A stretch of 64,000 bases of DNA from Datura wrightii (GCA_035772735.1 JASDFA010000006.1:63442001-63506000), one strand, 5' to 3'. Counted from the first letter of the stretch, positions 47,666-58,336 are shown. The notes: generated by a model from the sequence alone, not told the origin. Numbers and translations: made by a program.

Positions 47666-48050
47666 TCAAGATACAACAGAGTTGGTAGAGATCAAGTGCG
47701 GGTATTTGACCCTTATATCTTCTTCGGCCTCCCACGTAGATCCTTCAACTTGCTGATACCTCCATAAAACCTTGACTGAAGTTATTTCCTTATTCCTCAG
47801 TCTACGAACTTAACGGTCTAGGATCTGGACTGGTACCTCTTCATATGTAAGGCTATCCTTAACTTCCACACTATCCAATGGCACCACAGAGGTTGGATCT
47901 CCGATACACTTTTTCAAAAGTGATACATGGAAAACTGGATGTACAACTGCTAGTTCTGAAGGAAATTCCAGCTCATAGGCCACCTTGCCAATACGCCGCA
48001 CTATTCTATAGGATCCCACATACTTAGGACTGAGCTTCCCCTTCTTTCAA
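47666..48050 (-). pseudogene. R11 integrase C-terminus and chromodomain
   Basis: Minus strand: YRIVRRIGKVAYELEFPSEL, HVSLLKKCIGDP, then EVPVQILDR followed by TAA, and in the same frame the chromodomain VRRLRNKEITSVKVLWRYQQ and WEAEEDIRVKYPHL with its own stop at 47666. The TAA fits a CAA codon after C to T. The chromodomain keeps the Trp and acidic pattern of the family. Confidence 0.83.
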
Positions 48051-49010
48051 AACCTCATCACCCCTTTCATGGGCGAAATTTTCAGGTAAACCCAGTCAAC
48101 CACTGAAAACTCCAGCTCTCTTCTTCGCACATCGGCATAGGATTTCTGACGGCTCTGGGCTGTTTTCAATCTCTCTTGGATGAGCTAAACTTTCTACATT
48201 GCCTCGTGAACTGAGTCTTGCCCTATCAAAGTAGCTTCACTGACTTCAAACCAACCTATAAGAGATCTACACCTCCTACCATACAATGCCTCAAACGGGG
48301 CCATCTGAATGCTGGAATGGTAGCTGTTGTTGTACGCAAATTTTATAAGAGGCAAATGGTCCTCCCAATAACCCTTTGAGTCAATCACGCACGCTCTTAG
48401 CATATCCTCCAAGGTTTGTATGGTCAACTCATCTTGTCCATCGGTCTGCGGATGAAAAGCGGTACTGAGTTTGACCTGAGTGCCAAGTCTCTTATGAAAA
48501 GACTTCCAGAAATGGGAGGTGAACTGGGATCCCCTGTCTGAAATGATGGACAAGGGTACCCCATGAAGTATGACTATCTCTTGGATATAAAGTTTAACAT
48601 AGTCCTCAGCTGAATTTGTGGTTTTGGCATGGAGGAAATGTGCTGACATAGTAATTCAGTCTACTATTACCCAGATTGAGTCATGTTCTCGACGAGTCCG
48701 AGTTAGACATGTAATGAAGTCCATATTTACTTCTTCCCACTTCCATGTGGGTATGCTGATATCCTGGGTCATACCTCCTAGTTTTTGGTGTTCTACCTTG
48801 ACTTGCTGGTAGTTCAGGCACTTAGCTACCAATTCAGCAATGTCTCTTTTCATGTCGTTCCACCAGTAAATATCTCGCAAATCGCGGTACATTTTGGTAG
48901 CATCGGGGTGAATGGTGTATCTCGAGTTGTGTGCCTCAACCAGTATTTGTTGTCTCAACTCACCTACATCTGGCACACACAACTTTCCTTGGTAACGAGC
49001 ACTCCATCTC
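48051..49010 (-). pseudogene. R11 integrase zinc finger and core
   Basis: The zinc-binding part is at 48982-48800 (KCLNYQQVKVEHQ; the Cys pair is damaged, as CPNC reads CLNY). The core carries VNMDFIT, then after a stop at about 48656 SDRGSQFTSHFW and GQDELTIQTLE, so all three acidic residues remain. FAYNNSYHSSIQMAPFEALYG follows. Frame changes near 48190 lead to the C-terminal part. Integrase would insert the cDNA; here the frame is broken. Confidence 0.83.
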
Positions 49011-49176
49011 CCCCTTGGGAGAAAGCCTCAGCCTCTTTCCGAGAACCGCTTCCTTGAGTTTAAGTAGAACTGGATCTTCATCTTGTCTGCACTTAACTTC
49101 AACTACCCAAAGATTAATCTGACCCGCTTTGTACTACTACTCCACCTTCGTTTGAGTCTACCAGCTGCACCCCTAA

Positions 49177-49600
49177 CTAGGCTAGTCTGTGAACATCCTT
49201 TGCTAACTCCCTTTGTCCTCCCTCAAAGTGAGCTACACTTCCCATAGATCGCCTGCTTGGGGCGTCAGCCACCATATTGGCCTTGCCCGGGTGATATAGA
49301 ACACTCATGTCATAATCTTCCAGGAGCTCTAACCACCTTCTCTGTCGGAGGTTTGGGTCCTTCTGGCTGAACACGTACTGAAGGCTCTTGTGATCTGTGA
49401 ACACGTCCACATGAGCTCCGTACAAGTAGTGTCTCCATATTTTTAATGCGAATACCACCGCTGCCAAATCCAAGTCATGAGTTGGATAGTTCTTCCTCAT
49501 GAACTTTGAGTTTCCTAGAGGCATAGGCTATCACTTTGTCTCACTGCATCAACACGTATCCAAGTCCAACTCTGGAGGTGTCACAATATATTACAAACCC
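49177..49600 (-). pseudogene. R11 RNase H domain
   Basis: It includes KNYPTHDLDLAAVVFALKIW (the usual Glu of HDLELA is Asp), DVFTDHKSLQYVFSQKDPN and RRWLELLEDYDMSVLYHPGK, ending in VHRLA. The upstream part, with the first Asp, is frame-shifted near 49530. Confidence 0.8.
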
Positions 49601-50480
49601 GTCTGTTCCTTCTGGCAGGGTCAAAACTGGAGCAGTAGTGAGTCGAGTTTTCAACTCCAGAAAACTCTTCTCACACTCGTCCAACCACTGGAATTTCACC
49701 TTCTTCTGGGTTAACTTTGTCGAGGGGATGCTATGGACGAAAAACCCTTAACAAACCGATGGTAATAACCCGTTAAGCCCAAGAAACTCTTGATCTCGAT
49801 AGGAGAGGTATTCTGGGCCAATCCTTTAATGATAAAATTTTATGAGGATCTGTTTGTATCCCTTCACCTGATACTACATGACCCAAGAATGACACAGACT
49901 TCAACTAGAATTCACACTTACTGAATTTGGTGAATAGCTGGCATTCTTTGAGGGTATGCTAACCTTAGATGATTGGCATGCTCTTCCTCACTTCTAGAGT
50001 ACACAAGAATGTTGTCAATAAATACGAAGACGAACATATCTAGGTACAACTTGAAATCCCTTTTCATTAGATCCATGAAGGCTGATGGGGCGTTTATTAG
50101 CCCAAAGGACATCACCACAAACTCATAGTGACCATACCGAGTTTTGAATGTTGTTTTCGATATGTCACTCTCTTTAACCCATAATTAATGGTACCCTGAC
50201 CTAAGGTCAATCTTAAAAAAGCAACTGGCTCCCTGAAGTTGATCGAATAGATCATCAATTCTAGGTAGGGGGTATCTGTTTTTAACTGTGACCTTGTTCA
50301 ACTGACAGTAATCTAGGGAGAGATGCTAGGTCTGATGAAACTCTTATAAAGGAGGTCCTTTAACTACTCTTTCAGCTCCTTAAGATCAGCTGGCGCCATT
50401 CTGTAAGGAGGGAAGGAGATGGGCCGAGTGTCTGGAAGGAGATCTATTCTGAAGTCTATTTCCCATTAAGGGGGAACTCC
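49601..50480 (-). pseudogene. R11 reverse transcriptase domain (catalytic residue changed)
   Basis: Readable blocks include FPPYRMAPADLKELKE (start, near 50400), VMSFGLINAPSAFMDLM and the catalytic box FIDNILVYS, where the second Asp of DD is Asn. The stretch after it shifts frame at about 49940. Several stops. Non-functional. Confidence 0.82.
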
Positions 50481-51119
50481 AGGAAGATATTCAGGAAATA
50501 CATCTGGGAACTAGCTGACAACTGGAACTGACTGAATGGTTGGGGTCTCAGAGTTATAATCTTTGACCCAAACCAGATGATATAAACATCCCTTGGAAAT
50601 GAGTTTCTAGGCCTTAAGGAAGGAAATAAACCTACCCTTAGGCGCTGAACTACTGCCCGACCATTCTAACACGGGCTCATCAGGAAACTGAAACTTGACA
50701 ACTCTAGTCCTGCAGTCAACTGAGGCGTAGCAGGAGTGTAACCAATCCATGCCTAGAGTAAGGTCGAAGTCGATCATGTCTAGTGCTACAAGATCATCTT
50801 GAATGATTTTATTCAAGACTGAGACTGGGCAGCTTCTATACACCTTGCTGGCTCTAACTGACTCGCCAACTAGGGTGGAAACTTAGAAGGGTTTTGATAG
50901 GACCTCTAGACTGATGCTGAACTGAACTGCTACATATGGAATTGCAAACGAAATAGTAACTTTTGGATCTAGGAGGGCATACATGTCTAGGTGAAAGAGA
51001 CGTAACATACCAGTAACTACGTCAAGCTAACTTTCCTGATCCTGACAAGAAGAGAGAGCATAAAAACGATTCTTGCATTGACCACCATCTGTACCTGATG
51101 GGTTGGCCTGCAGAGCTGG
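50481..51119 (-). pseudogene. R11 gag tail and protease domain
   Basis: From 51119 the gag tail resumes after R12 (QANPSGTDGGQCKNRFYAL), then protease. The active site, usually DPGA, reads LLDPKVTISFAIPY, so the core Gly-Ala is lost. From 50843 a clean block gives VLNKIIQDDLVALDMIDFDL and GMDWLHSCYASVDCRTRVV. Stops and a frameshift near 51040. Confidence 0.82.
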
Positions 51120-51124
51120 TTGGC
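51120..51124. repeat. Target-site duplication TTGGC of R12 (second copy 57051-57055)
   Basis: TTGGC precedes TGATCACGGG at 51125 and follows GCGAACA at 57050. Joining across restores a continuous gag tail of R11. Confidence 0.94.
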
Positions 51125-52557
51125 TGATCACGGGCAAAAATAGCATGCCCGAGATACGCTTTGTGACGTAAATTAGTCTTGTTTATCTAAGTAATTGTAT
51201 ACATTTTCATGTAATTTTTTGTGAATGTGAGGATAAGTGCTAACCAACATGATTAGCCTTTGTTTTGTAGGTTTTGATGACTTTTGAGCAACTAATCCAT
51301 GAGTTGGTGAAGTAGAGGCTTGAAAACAGAATTAACCCGCGAACGTAAGCAAAGAGGAGGCACAAAACAACCCACCTACGCGTCGGCAACGTGCCACGGC
51401 AGGCAGGCTGATCACAACAGCCCACCTGCACGTTGGTAACGTGCCACGGTAGGTTGGCTTCGCGACAATGAGGTGTCAACGCGCTGCCCAAGCAGCGTGA
51501 CATGCTGCCAACGCGGCAGGGTGCTGCCGAAGCCAATTTCGGGTGATTTCCAGAGAGCTTTCGCGTTAGTGGCGTATCACGGAGGCAGTGCTCTGCGATG
51601 AACTCCGTGACACATTGCTTGTTATTCCGGGAAAAAGTCCCACTACTATAAATAGTACACTTAGGTTTTATTTGAGATATTCTGACTTGGTGGAGCAAGA
51701 ACGTGGGTTACAGGCAGTTGAGGGAACAAAAATATCAGGGTTTTTCTCTCTTTCCTTCTTCTTGTATTCAATTGCTTGTATGATTAACACTCATTTAATT
51801 ATGTGTAATACACAAATGAGTGGCTAATTCCTCTTCTTGTTGAGGTGATGAACAATTGTGATGAAATGTGATCATTGATTCTTTGGTTTTTCATCTTTTC
51901 TTCCATGTTGTTCAATTAATTCTCGTTCTTACTGCATTAATGTGTGGCCTACGTTAATATATATCTAAAAAGTCTGGTTTCACTTGAGAGAGCAAGAAAT
52001 TGGAAAGTTCGTAATTAATAGGATATGTTCTTTACTTGGTTTGGGAAAACTGAGAATTGATTTACTTTCAGGATAGAAATATACCTGAAAGTCGTATTAG
52101 TCAATTTTGGAACCGGGTTTGTATGGCTAGAACATGAATTGCATTTAATCACAGAAATGTAGGTGGATGGTTCATGATTCTTAAGTGAGGTTAAATACGA
52201 GAGTTTTAATCTCTTGGCAATAGTTCTTGGCTAGCAACCGGAGGAAAAGATTAACCAAATTATGATGATAATTAATTTCATTACATGTTCGTTTAACCTC
52301 AGCATGCTCGCATTCATAGTTCAGACTCAAAGTAGATAATTGTTTTAGCTTTAGCATAGAAATTATAAAACAAAATATCAAACTCTTGGTTACACTGTTG
52401 TCTGCATTTTTAGAATTAAAATATAGTACACTTGATCAAATTGCACTTCATCCCAGTCCCTGTGGGATCGATACTTGGCTTACTAAAGCCACTTTACAAC
52501 TTGTTCGACCACGTGCACTTGCGTGTCATTTTATATACCCCACAAATCACGCGAACA
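51125..52557 (+). repeat. R12 5' LTR
   Basis: TGATCACGGG to CGCGAACA. TATAAATA at 51647-51654; GC-rich U3 with CGTGCCACGG words (51380-51460) and a slightly mutated palindrome at about 51570-51610. The U5 part (GTGGGATCGATACTTGGC, ACGTGCACTTGCGTGTC) is shared with R1. Minus-strand frames here are not genes. Confidence 0.94.
51647..51654 (+). promoter_or_regulatory. TATA box of R12 5' LTR
   Basis: TATAAATA, with the same following sequence as R1. The 3' LTR copy is at 56140-56147. Confidence 0.72.
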
Positions 52558-52563
52558 AGTTTT

Positions 52564-52580
52564 TGGCGCCGTTGCCGGGG
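52564..52580 (+). promoter_or_regulatory. R12 primer binding site, tRNA-Asp
   Basis: TGGCGCCGTTGCCGGGG, six bases after the LTR end, identical to R1. Confidence 0.9.
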
Positions 52581-52730
52581 ACTGGCAATTGGTGAAATTT
52601 TCTTAAGTGTAAATTTACTATATTTTTTTTCTAAGTGTTGACAACTTGGTCTTAGTGTTTGTTTTAATTCTTTTTTTTTATTTTTTGTATTTTATTTTAT
52701 TTTTCTTCTTTTTCGGATACCCTTATTGAC
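52581..52730 (+). other. R12 leader
   Basis: Non-coding, T-rich. The first 100 bases match the R1 leader; then a long pyrimidine-rich tract (52660-52715) precedes the first ATG. Confidence 0.5.
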
Positions 52731-53678
52731 ATGACATCGTGGAATACAAATGGTTTAAATGGTGGATACTCATATTTTGGCGAATCTTGTCTGAATTGCG
52801 GAGGACACCACTCGTGGTAACCCTGTAACACGTGCAATATATGTGGTGGTCAAGAGGGCCATTGGGATGGCTGTCCGAATGCACATTCCCCTCCCCCAAG
52901 CCCCTACTATGATATTTCTATTGTTTTTGCTTAATATAGTCATGCTGAAAATGAGGACTTGGGACACCAAGCTCAAATAGAAGACATGCTGAAACAACTC
53001 CTGGAGCAATCAGAAGCAATGAAGGAGGCGATGGTAGTATTGAGAATTCAGCAAGAAGAGAATGCAGAGGCTCTAGAAAGGATGAGCGTCAAACTCACGG
53101 AGATGATTGCTGAGGCTGAAGCTTGTGATAAATTGCAGGTGACAGTTTTAGCCGATATTCAAGAGGAACTACAAGAGGAAGACAAGGGTGAATTTTTGGA
53201 TGAAGCCCAACAATTAGAATCTCTTGAGTGTCCCTGTGATGGGCTCACACTTATGGAAAATCCATTCATGGAAGAAGAGATAGAGTATCCCCCAGTTGAC
53301 ATTAATGGAGAGATAGATGTCGATGCTGAGAAGGTGTATACAAGTAAGGAGGTCAAGCACAATGCATTTTCAGAGTTGAGGTTTATTGGACCACACTCGA
53401 AGCATTTTTCGACATTAAGTTTTATTGAAAACATAGAAATAGAGTCTTCCAAGCTTATAGAGAAATGTCTAGAGGAGGACCAAGCCCTGTATATTTTGAA
53501 ATTTGCTAACTCGGAGAGACAAAATGACTTCGCTTACTTAAGGGCCAATCAGTTCAAAAGGCAACATCTACTGCTTGGTCCTTACAATTTTTCACCACCA
53601 CCCCTGGAGCATAAGATGAAATTAGAGAAGAAATTAGGGGTGAGATTCATATCCTCAAGGTGGAGGAAAAAGCGGTGA
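52731..53678 (+). pseudogene. R12 gene: double zinc knuckle, coiled coil, acidic and basic regions (two stops)
   Basis: One frame runs from ATG 52731 to TGA 53676-53678 (315 codons), broken by TAA at 52818-52820 and TAA at 52932-52934; both fit CAA after C to T. Residues 20-48 hold two cysteine/histidine clusters spaced like zinc knuckles: CLNCGGHH...C, then CNICGGQEGHWDGC. A Pro-rich stretch follows, then a predicted coiled coil (about residues 80-140, from IEDMLKQLLEQSEAMKEAM), an acidic middle, a conserved-looking part with FIGPHSKHFSTLSF, and a basic end (RFISSRWRKKR). I do not recognise the family. It is the only gene of R12, so it may replace gag in binding RNA, but that is a guess. Confidence 0.65.
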
Positions 53679-53695
53679 AACTTGATACGTCATGC

Positions 53696-53735
53696 CGCGA
53701 CGAAAAATTAGCCGCTGCTTGGGAGGCAACCCAAG
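53696..53735 (+). ncRNA. R12 stem-loop with AGGCAA loop after the stop
   Basis: CTTGGG-AGGCAA-CCCAAG at 53718-53735, 39 nt after the stop codon and preceded by GCCGCGACG. Counterpart of 5791-5840 in R1, with both arms changed together. Confidence 0.72.
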
Positions 53736-53981
53736 GGTACCATTTTGATTTCTTGCATTTAAGTTTATTTTATTTATTTTTTACCTTGTGTTGTTTTGGT
53801 GGAAAGTTAAGCACAGATGGAGGGGAAGTCTGAGTACCCGTGGAGGAGGAAGCTAACAAGCATGGAAGAGAAAAAGTGTGGGGTCGAACACCCACTTGTG
53901 CAAAGTTGAAGAAAGGCATGTTGTTAGCTAAACCTAAAGGCCTCAGGGAGTATTTCTCACCCTCTTTAAATGTTAAGTTGC
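53736..53981 (+). other. R12 3' region, first part
   Basis: No gene that I trust; a 72-codon frame at 53840-54058 runs through the following stem-loop and has no counterpart in R1. Confidence 0.45.
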
Positions 53982-54020
53982 TGCTATGGGGACATAGCAT
54001 TATTCAAGTGTGGGGTGAGG
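53982..54020 (+). promoter_or_regulatory. R12 internal stem-loop plus polypurine-like tract
   Basis: TGCTATG-GGGA-CATAGCA (53982-53999), a 6-nt spacer TTATTC, then AAGTGTGGGGTGAGG. Same loop, spacing and purine word as R1 at 3195-3235, with a wholly different stem. Confidence 0.75.
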
Positions 54021-55580
54021 AAAATTTTAAATTTTTTGTGCTTAACGATTTTTGGTGAATGTAATGGTTGTTAGAAATATTTGAAAAAAAAAATTTTTGT
54101 GAGTCAAGCATGACTTCATCAACCGTTGATTTTTCTTTTCGGTTCTTTTCCGACGGGGGGTCTTTGAACCGAAGAATAAAAATTTTTTCTTTGTCTGTAT
54201 ATAATGTTTTTAGTCATAGTTAGAGACTGTTTCCAACGATGGATGGATGACGACCGTCTTGAGGAAAATTAGTCAGTAGGTTGGTTTTTGAACCCGTAGC
54301 TAATTGATGGCTTGATATTCTTGTTATGTGCTATAAATGATTGTAAGATGCAAGTATGTTTAGTGTTGAAGCATGCAAGTGGTATACCTATGTTTGAGAC
54401 ACCTAGGCTCTTGAATTTGACTTGATATGATTGAAGCTTAATTTTGAATTCTTGTGATTAGCTGAGTTAAGAGTCTGTTGAATGTGTCTTGATTTGAGCA
54501 TGTGCCACGAGTGTAAGGTTTTTGAGTATTCTGTGCTATTGTGGATTGTCTAGAACTTGCCTGGTGTGTTTATAAAACAAAATGAAGGATGTGAATTGTA
54601 GGAGATGATTTAGGCTATTCTTTGAATGAACCAAACTTTTATCCCTCAGTATACCTACCTTGAAAAATTAATCCTAGTTAACCCCATTGAGCCTTGAGCC
54701 TATTCTTTGACAGCTGCAACATAAGCTTAATCCTTTTTCTTTCATTAGCCTTGAAATTGAACCAAAACTCCTAAGCTCTTAAAGGAAAAATACGAAAGAG
54801 TAAAGGAGTGAGAAGAATGAAAAAGAAGGGAAAGTAGCAATTGTAAGAGTTGAGAAAGGCCGAGGGTGCACTTGTTTGAATATGGGTGAGTGTTAGTAGG
54901 AAGTAAGAAAATAAATAAATGAAAAGTTACTTATAGAACTCCTTACTAATAAGCTAAAAGTGCCTAAAGAAAGGGGGGAACAAAAGAGGAAAAAGAAAGA
55001 TGAAAAGAGAAAAAGGTGAAGTGAGGGAAGGGAAGTTTGTAATGAAGGCGTGATGTATTAAAAGCGCTTAGGAAAGATAGTCACTATTACTGATCATAAT
55101 AGTACCTACCCGCACCTGAGTTACATTACAACCTAAAAAGTCCTACTTGATCTTACACTCATACATCCTTAAATTAGTGGAATAAAACACTAAGGGCAAG
55201 CTTATGGGTCATTACATGATGCATGTGAATTCTTTGTGAGAGTGAGCGTAATTCTATTCATGTACCCACACATGTTGTGATTTAAAAAAAATTTGTTTTT
55301 GCGTGTGATTAGGTAACTCTCTTTCAGTGAGGGGCACATGTTGAATGAAGGATATAATTCATGTGGGATTTGTTAATCAGTTGATTTGCATGAGTTTGCT
55401 AAGATTGAGAGTCGATTCTTGAGGTTAAGAAGTCTTAACATAGTTGTACTCCATTTCAATGATCAAATTGTGCAGGCTTTATTTGTAGCTTGTTATCTTA
55501 CGTAATCATTATAGCCGTAACTTGAATTATCTTGCTAAATTAGTTATGCGGGAGTCTCCATATGCATGATATATAAAAGG
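54021..55580 (+). other. R12 long 3' untranslated region
   Basis: No gene. The segment at about 54237-54262 and several later stretches match the R1 3' region (read on its minus strand). The T- and G-rich composition resembles R1. Confidence 0.55.
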
Positions 55581-55617
55581 TTGTTCGAGGACGAACAAGG
55601 CTTTAAGTGTGGGGTTG
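55581..55617 (+). promoter_or_regulatory. R12 polypurine tract with RGGA stem-loop
   Basis: TTGTTCG-AGGA-CGAACAA (55581-55598), spacer GGCTTT, then AAGTGTGGGGTTG against the 3' LTR. Confidence 0.87.
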
Positions 55618-57050
55618 TGATCACGGGAAAAAATAGCATGCCCGAGATACGCTTTGTGACTTAAATTAGTCTTGTTTATCTAAGTAATTGTATACATTTT
55701 CATGTAATTTTATGTGAATGTGAGGATAAGTGCTAACCAACATGATTATCCTTTGTTTTGTAGGTTTTGATGACTTTTGAGCAACTAATCCATGAGTTGG
55801 TGAAGTAGAGGCTTGGAAACGGAATTAACCCGCGAACGTCGGCAAAGAGGAGGCACAAAACAGCCCACCTGCGCGTCAGCAACGTGCCACGGCAGGCAGG
55901 CTGATCAAAACAGCCCACCTGCACGTTGGTAACGTGCCACGGTAGGTTGGTTGTGCGACAATGAGGTGTCAACGCGCTGCCCAAGCAACGTGACACGCTG
56001 CCAACGCGGCAGGGTGCTGCCGAGGCCAATTTCGGGTGATTTCCAGAGAGCTTTCGCGTTAGTGGCGTGTCACGGAGGAAGTGCTCCGCGATGCACTCCG
56101 TGACACATTGCTTGTTATTCCGGGAAAAAGTCCCATTACTATAAATAGCACACTTAGGTTTTATTTAAGATATTCTGACTTGGTGGAGCAAGAACTTGGG
56201 TTACAGGCAGTTGAGGTAACGAAAATATCAGGGTTTTTCTCTCTTTCCTTCTTCTTGTATTCAATTGCTTGTATGATTAACACTCATTTAACGATGTGTA
56301 ATCCACAAATGAGTGGCTAATTCCTCTTCTTGCTGAGATGATGAACAATTGTGATGAAATGTGATCATTGATTCTTTGGTTGTTCACCTTTTCTTCCATG
56401 TTGTTCTATTAATTCTTATTCTTACTGCATTAATGTGTGGCCTACGTTAATGTATATCTAAAAAGTCAGGTTTCACTCGAGAGAGCAAGAAATTGGAAAG
56501 TTGTGAATTAATAGGATATGATCTTTACTTGGTTTGGGAAAACTGAGAATTGATTTACTTTCAGGATAGAAATATACCTGAAAGTCGTATTAGTCAATTT
56601 AGGAACCGGGTTTGTATGGCTAGAACATGAATTGCATTTAATCACAGAAATGTAGGTGGACGGTTCATGATTCTTAAGTGAGGTTAAGTACGAGAGTTTT
56701 AATCTCTTGGCAATAGTTCTTGGCTAGCAACTGGAGGAAAAGATTAACCAAATTATGATGATAATTAATTTCATTACATGTTCGTTTAACCTCAGCATGC
56801 TCTCATTCATAGTTCAGACTCAAAGTAGATAATTGGTTTAGCTTTAGCATAGATATTATAAAACAAAATATCAAACTCTTGGTTACACTATTGTCTGCAT
56901 TTTTAGAATTAAAATATAGTACACTTGAGCAAATTGCACTTCATCATAGTCCCTGTGGGATCGATACTTGGCTTACTAAAGCTACTTTACTACTTGTTCG
57001 ACCACGTGCACTTGCGTGTCGTTTTATATACCCCACAAATCACGCGAACA
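55618..57050 (+). repeat. R12 3' LTR
   Basis: Same length as the 5' LTR and alignable without gaps in the parts I compared. It holds the intact palindrome (56067-56106) and TATAAATA (56140-56147). It is followed by the TTGGC duplication. Confidence 0.94.
56067..56106 (+). promoter_or_regulatory. GC-rich palindrome upstream of the R12 TATA box
   Basis: GTGTCACGGAG (56067-56077) and CTCCGTGACAC (56096-56106), ending 33 nt before TATAAATA. Same arms and same distance as in R1. Confidence 0.62.
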
Positions 57051-57055
57051 TTGGC

Positions 57056-58131
57056 CTGCTGGAGCTACTGAGGTAGTGGATTGTGATCTCCCTCACCCTG
57101 CTAATGGGCACTCCCTAATCCTATGACGAGCAGTCCACACCCAAAGCAACCCTCTCGTCCCTGAAGGAATTCTCCTGGGTGATTCCTACCACACTTGGGA
57201 CAAGCTGGATACTTGTTCCCAGTACTATGAACCTTAGACTGAGTGCTGGATGAACCACACCTCCAATCCTGGAGGGACCGAAAGGCTGGGACGCTAGCTG
57301 AAGTAGGTGCTGGGGCTCTCTGTTGCTGTTGCTGTTGAGGTTTCTACTGTGGGCGGCTACTACTGTCATACTTATAATTACCGAAATCTAACTGGCCAGT
57401 CCTTGCTCGCTTGTTCTTACGTTCCATTTCTTTCATCTTCTCGGCCTTAATCTGCTGGGCATACACTATTAATATAGAGAGGTCTATATCCTTTATTGGC
57501 AATGCCATCCTGCACTCTTTGAGGACTAAATTAGATACTCCATTTACAAACTTTAGCATGCGAGCCCTTTGCTTGGCCACCATATCTGGAGCATACTTTG
57601 ATAGTTTAGTAAACTCCAGAGCATAATCCTCCATTGTCCAGTTTCGCTGCCGTCTTAGACTCCCTCAGCTCCCGGGGTAAGAACCTACCCAAGAAAGCTG
57701 TATGAAACTTCTCCCACTCAATCGGTCCTACTTCTGCTGACCGCCCCTCCTTCCACTATTCGTACCAAACATGGGCTACCCCTTTTAGCTTGTAGGTAGC
57801 TAGGTCAGCACTCTCGGAGGAGCTGACACCCATGATCCAGGTGATCTTTTCGATTTCATCTACAAATCCTTGTGGGTACTCTCCCACCTTTGTTCCATGA
57901 AAGTATGGAAGGTTCATCTGGGTGAAGCACCCGGGCAATAGCTGCAGACCCATTTGTGGCTATTGGAAGCACCTGTTGGTTCACTTGATTGGTGACGTTT
58001 AGAGCAGGAAAGTGAATTGCTGCCCTGAATTCAGCGGTAGACACAGAGTTGTCCTAAGGAACTGTCAGAGTGGGTGTAGAGGGTCTATTGGTGTTTCCTT
58101 CTCTTCGTCCATCTCCACGTCGAGGAGGCAT
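57056..58131 (-). pseudogene. R11 gag (broken, split by R12)
   Basis: ATG at 58131-58129 opens MPPRRGDGRREGN. A TAG follows at about codon 26. A frame change near 57960 enters the core, MNLPYFHGTKVGEYPQGF and ITWIMGVSSSESADLATYKL. A second change leads to MEDYALEFTKLSKYAPDMV, then MERKNKRARTGQLDF. The zinc-knuckle region (CPKCGRNHPG-like, near 57190-57130) is in yet another frame. The last codons run into TTGGC and continue at 51119. Gag packages the element RNA; here it cannot be translated whole. Confidence 0.82.
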
Positions 58132-58257
58132 TGTTCACTGAAAAGAAATAGGACACGATTTAGAGAGATACCTCTGAAATTGGACTTTAATGCACAATAA
58201 AGAGCATGAACAAAAAGGGAATTTTCCTAATAACGTCTCGTAGAATCCTCGTCATAA

Positions 58258-58275
58258 GTGTGGCGCGCTTCACAC
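58258..58275 (-). ncRNA. R11 leader hairpin with self-complementary loop
   Basis: Plus-strand arms GTGTG (58258-58262) and CACAC (58271-58275) enclose GCGCGCTT. GCGCGC could pair with a second RNA copy. R8, R9 and R10 have the stem with other loops. Confidence 0.5.
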
Positions 58276-58336
58276 CTATGAAAAGGACTCTACTCGATGA
58301 AGCTTTCATACTTTCCGAGGATAATCAAAACCTAAT

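Larger units (their letters stand above)
51125..57050 (+). mobile_element. R12: short Athila-like LTR element with one unfamiliar gene
   Basis: Two LTRs of identical length (1433 bp, 51125-52557 and 55618-57050), tRNA-Asp primer site, one gene, a post-stop stem-loop, an internal stem-loop/purine tract, a long 3' region and the terminal stem-loop/purine tract. No gag domain of the usual kind, protease, RT or integrase. By hand I count about 18 differences in the first 400 or so LTR bases. It shares non-coding parts with R1 but not its genes. Confidence 0.93.

Noticed and set aside
51240..51698. A 152-codon minus-strand frame in the R12 5' LTR
   Set aside because: It lies antisense across U3 and the TATA box; its counterpart in the 3' LTR (55733-56029) is cut short, so the frame is not maintained.
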